From positions 562,326 through 626,325 of the forward strand of contig NZ_JADYWE010000002.1 of the NCBI RefSeq assembly GCF_015864955.1: a DNA stretch of 64,000 nt. The letters are read 5' to 3'. The notes beneath the pieces are model-generated. The model was not told the origin of the DNA, searched no databases, and worked only from the letters and a program-made list of their open reading frames with translations. Positions 59,702-64,000 of the stretch are shown here, one piece after another; position 1 is the stretch's first letter, and each line of letters opens with the position of its first letter. The position numbers and the translations under genes were made by a program. Source of the DNA: Salinibacterium sp. NK8237 (lineage in GTDB: Bacteria > Actinomycetota > Actinomycetes > Actinomycetales > Microbacteriaceae).

Positions 59702-59889
59702 TCAAAATCGAAGTCGACATGAACCAGTGCCAGCACTACGGCCAGTGCGTGTTTGAGGCACCTGACAACTTCAAGCTCAACGACGACGACAAGCTTGAGT
59801 ATGTGGCCGAAGCGCCCGACTCGGAGCGCGACAACATTGAAGCCGCAGTTGATGTGTGCCCGATGCAGGCCATTCGAATCGTCGAATAG
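59698..59889 (+). CDS. Small [3Fe-4S]-type ferredoxin for the P450
   Basis: A 63-residue ferredoxin with the pattern CxxYxxC...CP: C11, Y14, C17, C54-P55. Three cysteines with a non-Cys residue at the fourth position fit the [3Fe-4S] (or variable) single-cluster ferredoxins that serve actinobacterial P450s. The sequence is strongly acidic after residue 25, suited to docking with a P450. Its ATG overlaps the stop of the FAH gene (ATGA) and its stop overlaps the reductase GTG, so it is produced with the catabolic enzymes. The P450 at 54440 is its likely partner. Confidence 0.92.
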   Translation: MIKIEVDMNQCQHYGQCVFEAPDNFKLNDDDKLEYVAEAPDSERDNIEAAVDVCPMQAIRIVE

Positions 59890-61115
59890 TGGCTGAGGCT
59901 AACCCCGCCGCACCGGTTGTTATCGTCGGTGCGGCGATGGGTGGGCTGCGCGCGGCGGAGTCTCTTCGTCGTTCGGGCTACACCGGTGCGATCCGCGTGG
60001 TTGGTGAAGAACTTCACGCCCCCTACAACCGTCCGCCTCTGTCGAAAGAGGTGCTGGCCACGGACGTGACTCACGAGGCTGTGGCGTTCCCGTCGCGTGC
60101 CGAAATGGGTGATGTTGAGTGGATGCTCGGGGTGCGGGCAACTGCGGTCGATCTCGATGCGCACACTCTCACCACAGACGATGGCTCTGTGCAGGAGTGG
60201 CGTGCCCTGGTTATCGCGACGGGCTTGCGCGCTCGCCGGTTGGATTTTGCCCCGATCGCTGGGCGTCACGTTGTCCGTTCGCTGGATGACGCGATGGCTC
60301 TGCGCGCCGAACTCACCGAGGGCGCGCGCGTTGTTGTCGTCGGCTCAGGCTTCTTAGGCTGTGAACTGAGCGCCACCGCTCGCAAGCTGGGCTGCTCGGT
60401 CACGATTGTCACGCCGAGTGCTGAGCCCATGATGCGTCCGTTGGGTGACCTCGTCGCGAAGGAGATGCGTCGTCGTCTTACCGAAGAGGGCGTAGAGATT
60501 TTCTCCGGCGTGACTGTTGCGGCGATCAACGGCGAGGCTTCGGTCGAGTCTGTTGAGCTGAGCGATGGCCGCGTTCTTGAGGCTGATGTCGTGATCGAGT
60601 CTGTTGGTTCGCACTGCAACATCGAGTGGCTTGAGGGAACGAACCTCGATGTCTCGGATGGGGTGCTCGCCGATAACGCGATGCGCGCGGTCACGACCGA
60701 TGGAATCGCTCTCGATGACGTCTATGTTGTGGGCGATATTGCTCGCTTCCCGAACCCCATGTTCGATGACGTTCCGCGTCGCGTCGAGCACTGGAACATC
60801 CCGACCGACACCGGCAAGCGTGCTGGTGCCGTGCTGGCAGCACACCTTGCCGACGACGGATCATTCGCTGATGTAGTGGCGAAACCGTTCGCTCCGGTGC
60901 CGTCGTTCTGGTCTAACCAGTTCGAGATCAAGCTGCAGGCCTACGGTCTGTTGGGGCTGGTGTCGGATGACGACATCCGCGTCCTTGAGGGAGACCTCAG
61001 CGACCAGGCTGCCGTCGGTTACTATCGCGACGGCCGTCTCGTAGGCGTGCTCGGAATTGGCATGAAGGCCGCGCTGCTGCCGTATCGCAAGCAGATTGCG
61101 GAGGGCGGCGCGTAG
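59889..61115 (+). CDS. FAD-dependent ferredoxin reductase
   Basis: A 408-residue reductase of the putidaredoxin-reductase / rubredoxin-reductase type. The FAD motif VVIVGAAMGGLRAAESLR (about 10-27) has a GxxxGG pattern, 'PYNRPPLSKEVL' follows near residue 50, the NAD site is VVVVGSGFLGCELSATA (about 150-166), and 'DDVYVVGDIARFP' is the second FAD contact. The C-terminal domain has SFWSNQFEIKLQAYG. It passes electrons from NADH to the 63-residue ferredoxin. The GTG shares a base with the ferredoxin stop, so coupling is tight. Together with the P450 it makes a class I three-component system. Confidence 0.92.
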   Translation: MAEANPAAPVVIVGAAMGGLRAAESLRRSGYTGAIRVVGEELHAPYNRPPLSKEVLATDVTHEAVAFPSRAEMGDVEWMLGVRATAVDLDAHTLTTDDGSVQEWRALVIATGLRARRLDFAPIAGRHVVRSLDDAMALRAELTEGARVVVVGSGFLGCELSATARKLGCSVTIVTPSAEPMMRPLGDLVAKEMRRRLTEEGVEIFSGVTVAAINGEASVESVELSDGRVLEADVVIESVGSHCNIEWLEGTNLDVSDGVLADNAMRAVTTDGIALDDVYVVGDIARFPNPMFDDVPRRVEHWNIPTDTGKRAGAVLAAHLADDGSFADVVAKPFAPVPSFWSNQFEIKLQAYGLLGLVSDDDIRVLEGDLSDQAAVGYYRDGRLVGVLGIGMKAALLPYRKQIAEGGA

Positions 61116-61170
61116 CCGTTTCTCCGACGGTTCCCGGCTGGCTGTTGCGGCGGGGTCGTAGGCTGGTGTC

Positions 61171-61986
61171 ATGACTCCCGCTTCGACCGTTGCTGTTGCC
61201 CAGTTCGTGCCCGGCTCTGACCGTGATGAAAACATCGCGCAGATCACCGAGCTTGCTGAGCGCGCCGTCGAGCGCGGCGCGAGCTTTGTGGTTTTCCCGG
61301 AGTACTCGTCGTACTTCACGGCCACTATGGGCGAAGACTGGGTCACCGCCGCCGAGCCGCTCGATGGCCCTTTCGTGCAGGCGCTGACCTCGCTGGCGCA
61401 ACGGTTGCGCATTCATCTCGCTGCGGGCATGTTGCAGTCGAGCGATGAAGATAACCGCTTCTGGAACACGTTGGTCGCTATTGCTCCCACCGGTGCAATC
61501 GTCGCGACCTACAGCAAGCAACACCTCTACGATGCGTTCGGGCAGCGTGAATCAGACTGGGTCATCCCCGGGTCGATCAGCGAGCCGACAACGTTCTCGT
61601 GGGAGGGCTTCACTGTCGGTTTGCAGACCTGCTACGACATCCGTTTTCCGGAGGTGTCACGCCGTTTGGTGGATGCCGGAGCCAACCTCATTGTGGTGCC
61701 TGCCGAGTGGGTGCGCGGCCCGCTCAAGGAATACCACTGGCGCACGCTGCTTACCGCCCGCGCGATTGAGAACACTGTTTTTCTTGCGGCAGCCGATCAT
61801 GCCCCGCCAATCGGTGTCGGTCACAGCATGGTCGTCGACCCGATGGGCGTCGAGCTTGTCACGATTGGGGAGCGCACGGATGTTGCTGTCGCCCACATCG
61901 AACTCGCTCGCCTAGACGAGGTGCGGGCCACGAACCCGGCACTGTCGCTGCGCCGCTACGGCGTGCACCCGCTCGAGGAGCGTTAG
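61171..61986 (+). CDS. Carbon-nitrogen hydrolase (nitrilase superfamily amidase)
   Basis: A 271-residue nitrilase-fold hydrolase with the full Glu-Lys-Cys triad: E44 (VVFPEYSSY), K116 (TYSKQHLYD) and C154 (LQTCYDIRFPE). The DIRFPE continuation is typical of the Nit/omega-amidase and related branches that hydrolyse amide bonds of small acids or carbamoyl groups. It follows the ferredoxin reductase by 55 bp on the same strand and could belong to its transcript, in which case it might act on an amide intermediate. No own promoter feature is obvious. The 3' end overlaps the convergent XRE gene by 4 bp. Confidence 0.88.
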   Translation: MTPASTVAVAQFVPGSDRDENIAQITELAERAVERGASFVVFPEYSSYFTATMGEDWVTAAEPLDGPFVQALTSLAQRLRIHLAAGMLQSSDEDNRFWNTLVAIAPTGAIVATYSKQHLYDAFGQRESDWVIPGSISEPTTFSWEGFTVGLQTCYDIRFPEVSRRLVDAGANLIVVPAEWVRGPLKEYHWRTLLTARAIENTVFLAAADHAPPIGVGHSMVVDPMGVELVTIGERTDVAVAHIELARLDEVRATNPALSLRRYGVHPLEER

Positions 61987-62246
61987 GCCGAGCGCCGCTG
62001 TTCAGGCTCGCGAACTTCGGCCCAGACGTCATCGAGAGATAGCCCAATAGCATCGGCGACGGCCGCGATGGTGGGGAATGCTGGGGTCGCGATGCGACCT
62101 GTTTCGATCTTGCGAAGAGTCTCGGGGGAGATGCCAGCTGCGAGGGCGGTGTCGAGGATCGACCGCGCACCTCGCCCACGCCGGAGCGCCATGCCGAGGC
62201 GTTTTCCGCGTTCGACTTCAGAGGGGGAGAGCGGCAATCGGACCAT
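61983..62246 (-). CDS. Small XRE-family (Cro/C1-type) regulator
   Basis: An 87-residue protein that is almost all helix-turn-helix: 'AGISPETLRKIETGRIATPAFPTIAAVADAIGLSLDDVW' covers helices 2-5 (about residues 36-75), preceded by a basic segment (RRGRGAR). There is no effector domain. It is divergent from a type I methionine aminopeptidase gene, and the 68-bp spacer contains a perfect 9-bp inverted repeat, so it is probably an autoregulated repressor of that gene. What relieves repression is not visible. Confidence 0.85.
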   Translation of the reverse strand: MVRLPLSPSEVERGKRLGMALRRGRGARSILDTALAAGISPETLRKIETGRIATPAFPTIAAVADAIGLSLDDVWAEVREPEQRRSA

Positions 62247-62255
62247 GCGTCGATT

Positions 62256-62283
62256 CTATACCGGGATAATATGGCCGGTATAG
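62256..62283. promoter_or_regulatory. XRE operator over divergent promoters
   Basis: Perfect arms CTATACCGG (62256-62264) and CCGGTATAG (62275-62283) around a 10-bp AT-rich centre. The centre holds GATAAT on the plus strand and ATTATC on the other, which could serve as -10 elements. It lies 9 bp from the XRE start and 31 bp from the peptidase start. Binding of the adjacent XRE protein is inferred. Confidence 0.7.
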
Positions 62284-62314
62284 TTATTCGAAGTGTTCTG
62301 GTGTGGAGGCGTCA

Positions 62315-63085
62315 ATGATCGAAATTCTTAGCCCCGGAGAGTTGCTTCGCGCGCGGGAGACGGGGGCTCTGGTCGCCCACATTCTGCAGACCTTGAAGGG
62401 TAGAGCACGGGTCGGCACTAACCTGCTCGAGATCGACCATTGGGCTCAGTCGATGATCCTGGAGGCGGGCGCGACCTCGTGCTACGTCGACTATGCACCG
62501 TCGTTCGGGCGTGGTCCGTTCGGGCACTACATCTGCACAGCGGTGAATGACGCGGTGCTTCATGGACTGCCGCACGACTACTCGCTCGCCGAGGGCGACC
62601 TTCTTACTCTCGACCTCGCGGTGATTCTCGATGGCGTCGCGGCAGACTCGGCGATCAGTTTTGTCGTGGGGGAGTCGCAGCCGGCAGAGAGCCTCGCGCT
62701 GATCGACGTCACGCAGTGGGCGCTCGCTGAGGGCATTGCGGCGGCGCGACCCGGCAACCGGATTGGCGACATTTCACATGCGATCGGTACCGTGCTCAGC
62801 AAGGCCGGGTATCCCATCAACATGGAATTCGGCGGTCACGGCATCGGTTCGACAATGCACCAAGATCCGCACGTTGCCAACGACGGACGGCCAGGGCGAG
62901 GGTATCCGCTTCGCGCTGGGATGCTCTTGGCGTTGGAACCGTGGGTGATGGCCGATACTGCTGAGCTGGTGACGGATGCCGATGGCTGGACCTTACGCAG
63001 TGCGACCGGTTGCCGCACGGCTCACAGCGAGCATACGATCGCCATCACCGACGATGGTGCAGAAATCTTGACCGTCGTTCGCTAG
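62315..63085 (+). CDS. map: Type I methionine aminopeptidase (M24A)
   Basis: A 256-residue M24 metallopeptidase. Metal and catalytic residues are in place: GLPHDY (the first His), 'LTLDLAVILDG' and 'AADSAISF' (two Asp), GGHGIGSTMHQDPHV (His), ALEPW (Glu) and TAHSEHT (Glu). The length equals the minimal E. coli-type enzyme, without an N-terminal zinc domain. It would remove N-terminal Met. The usual actinobacterial map gene lies near secY/infA, so this is likely a second copy. ATG 62315 follows TGGAGG; a GTG 4 codons earlier is less likely. Divergent from an XRE repressor. Confidence 0.88.
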   Translation: MIEILSPGELLRARETGALVAHILQTLKGRARVGTNLLEIDHWAQSMILEAGATSCYVDYAPSFGRGPFGHYICTAVNDAVLHGLPHDYSLAEGDLLTLDLAVILDGVAADSAISFVVGESQPAESLALIDVTQWALAEGIAAARPGNRIGDISHAIGTVLSKAGYPINMEFGGHGIGSTMHQDPHVANDGRPGRGYPLRAGMLLALEPWVMADTAELVTDADGWTLRSATGCRTAHSEHTIAITDDGAEILTVVR

Positions 63086-64000
63086 TGACGCAGCTTCATC
63101 CCTGAGAGCTGAGCTGCAGCCCGGTCGAGCACATCGGTCTGTTTGCAATAGGCGAAGCGGATGAGTGTGTTGTAGTCGCCGTGGTTGGCGGGGTGCACGA
63201 ACGCGGTGACGGGGATTCCGACGACTCCGGTGAGTTCGGGCAGTTGGCGGCAGAATTCGGCGGCATCCGTGACTCCGAGGGGTGCGGCATCCGCAATGAT
63301 GAAGTAGCCAGCTTGGGGCGTGCTCACGTCGAAGCCGGCATTACGCAGCCCGGCGCCGAGGGTGTCGCGCTTGCGGGCAAGGCCGTTGGCGAGCTCGTCG
63401 AAGTAGCTGTCGGGGAGCCCAAGGCCTGCGGCGATGCCGTGTTGCAGTGGAGCACCGTTGACGTAGGTGAGGTATTGCTTCACCGCCATGATGGCCTGCA
63501 GGATGGGCTGGGGCGCGGTGATCCAGCCGATCTTCCAGCCGGTGGTGTTGAACGTCTTGCCGCCGCTGGAAATGCTGATGGTGCGGTTGAACGCACCCGG
63601 CAGGCTTGCGACGGGGATGTGCTCGAAGCCGAAGGTGATGTGTTCGTACACTTCGTCGGTCACGATGAGTGCGTCGTATTTGTGAGCGAGCTCGACGATC
63701 AGTTCGAGTGTTTCGCGATCAAGCACAGCACCGGTCGGATTATGCGGGCTGTTCAGGATGATGAGACGAGTGCGCCCGCTGAAGGCGGCGCGGATGTCGT
63801 CGTGGTTGGGCTGAAAGTCGGGGGAGCGCAGTGGCACCGTCACATGGGTGGCGCGCGCGTAGTTGATCATGGCGCCGTAGGCGTCGTAGAACGGTTCGAG
63901 GGTGATGACCTCATCGCCCTCGTTGGTCAGCGCGAGGATAGTTGCCGCTAGCGCTTCGGTGGCGCCGGCTGTCGCAAGAACTTCAGTGTCAGGGTCGAGT
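63082..64000 (-). CDS. Class I PLP aminotransferase (5' truncated by the window)
   Basis: The frame runs off the right edge, so the N-terminus is missing; about 305 residues are seen. Present are 'ILNSPHNPTGAVLDRE' (the NPTG substrate loop), 'DALIVTDEVYEHITF' (Asp/Tyr to PLP), SSGGKTFNTTGWKIGW with the Schiff-base Lys, and a terminal 'LIRFAYCKQTD' Arg motif. TFNTTGWK is the form found in kynurenine/glutamine-transaminase-like and N-succinyl-DAP (DapC-like) aminotransferases. Near the edge, reading toward the cut end, is a 'DPDTEVLATAGATEAL' start typical of the family. Overlaps map by 4 bp. The substrate is not clear. Confidence 0.88.
   Translation of the reverse strand, partial: LDPDTEVLATAGATEALAATILALTNEGDEVITLEPFYDAYGAMINYARATHVTVPLRSPDFQPNHDDIRAAFSGRTRLIILNSPHNPTGAVLDRETLELIVELAHKYDALIVTDEVYEHITFGFEHIPVASLPGAFNRTISISSGGKTFNTTGWKIGWITAPQPILQAIMAVKQYLTYVNGAPLQHGIAAGLGLPDSYFDELANGLARKRDTLGAGLRNAGFDVSTPQAGYFIIADAAPLGVTDAAEFCRQLPELTGVVGIPVTAFVHPANHGDYNTLIRFAYCKQTDVLDRAAAQLSGMKLRH

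Noticed and set aside
1..64000. CRISPR arrays, rRNA genes, transposases, integrases and attachment sites
   Set aside because: None were seen: no regularly spaced direct repeats, no rRNA-like sequence, no transposase or recombinase motifs, and no tRNA-flanking duplication around tRNA-fMet.

Overview
The window is a high-GC actinobacterial chromosome segment. Gene order, protein families, frequent GTG starts and tightly overlapping genes point to the family Microbacteriaceae; I cannot name a genus. There are no rRNA genes, insertion sequences, integrases, prophage genes or CRISPR arrays. One tRNA gene is present, the initiator tRNA-fMet. Both ends cut a gene: a PHP-domain phosphoesterase at the left and a class I aminotransferase at the right.

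Region 1 (1-27.5 kb) is mainly conserved actinobacterial housekeeping DNA. It holds an RhlE-like DEAD-box helicase, a ferritin-like protein, DUF3107, the AdnA/AdnB helicase-nuclease pair, NudC, a UvrD2-type helicase, an orphan TOMM cyclodehydratase-like protein, a DUF2342 metalloprotease-like protein, a PDZ/S16 protease and a UPF0182 membrane protein. Much of this order resembles the Rv3211-Rv3193c region of Mycobacterium tuberculosis. Local regulatory units (TetR with an NAD(P)-binding protein, LysR with an MFS exporter), a lactate dehydrogenase and a MalY-like lyase are inserted in it.

Region 2 (27.5-39.4 kb) holds tRNA-fMet, an SDR, a ThrE-type exporter with a Ser/Thr/Pro stalk, an LPXTG-anchored DUF11 surface protein, a TetR/VOC pair, NadE, a two-gene ABC exporter and oligopeptidase B.

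Region 3 (39.4-63 kb) is accessory catabolism and is the most interesting part. Module 1 (39.4-46.2 kb) is a tightly overlapping operon of a glutamine-synthetase-like ligase, a PuuD-type hydrolase, an aldehyde dehydrogenase, an SDR and a GntR regulator, divergent from an ethanolamine-type permease. It fits utilisation of ethanolamine or another amino alcohol through gamma-glutamyl intermediates. Module 2 (47.3-61 kb) combines a second APC permease, an acetoacetate-decarboxylase-family enzyme, a second GS-like ligase with a second glutamine-amidotransferase-like hydrolase, a PLP decarboxylase, a cytochrome P450 with its own ferredoxin and reductase, and homoprotocatechuate-type meta-cleavage enzymes (HpaE, HpaD and HpaG-like).

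Reading the intergenic DNA, I found one 18-bp dyad (TYRTTY-N6-RAAYRA) five times. Each copy lies 19-33 bp upstream of a start codon of permease 2, the acetoacetate-decarboxylase-like gene, GS 2, the P450 and the hpaE operon. This suggests that these genes form one regulon, possibly under the MarR protein encoded beside the P450. I infer an inducible pathway that activates an amine by gamma-glutamylation, oxidises it with a P450 and opens an aromatic ring. The substrate is unknown.
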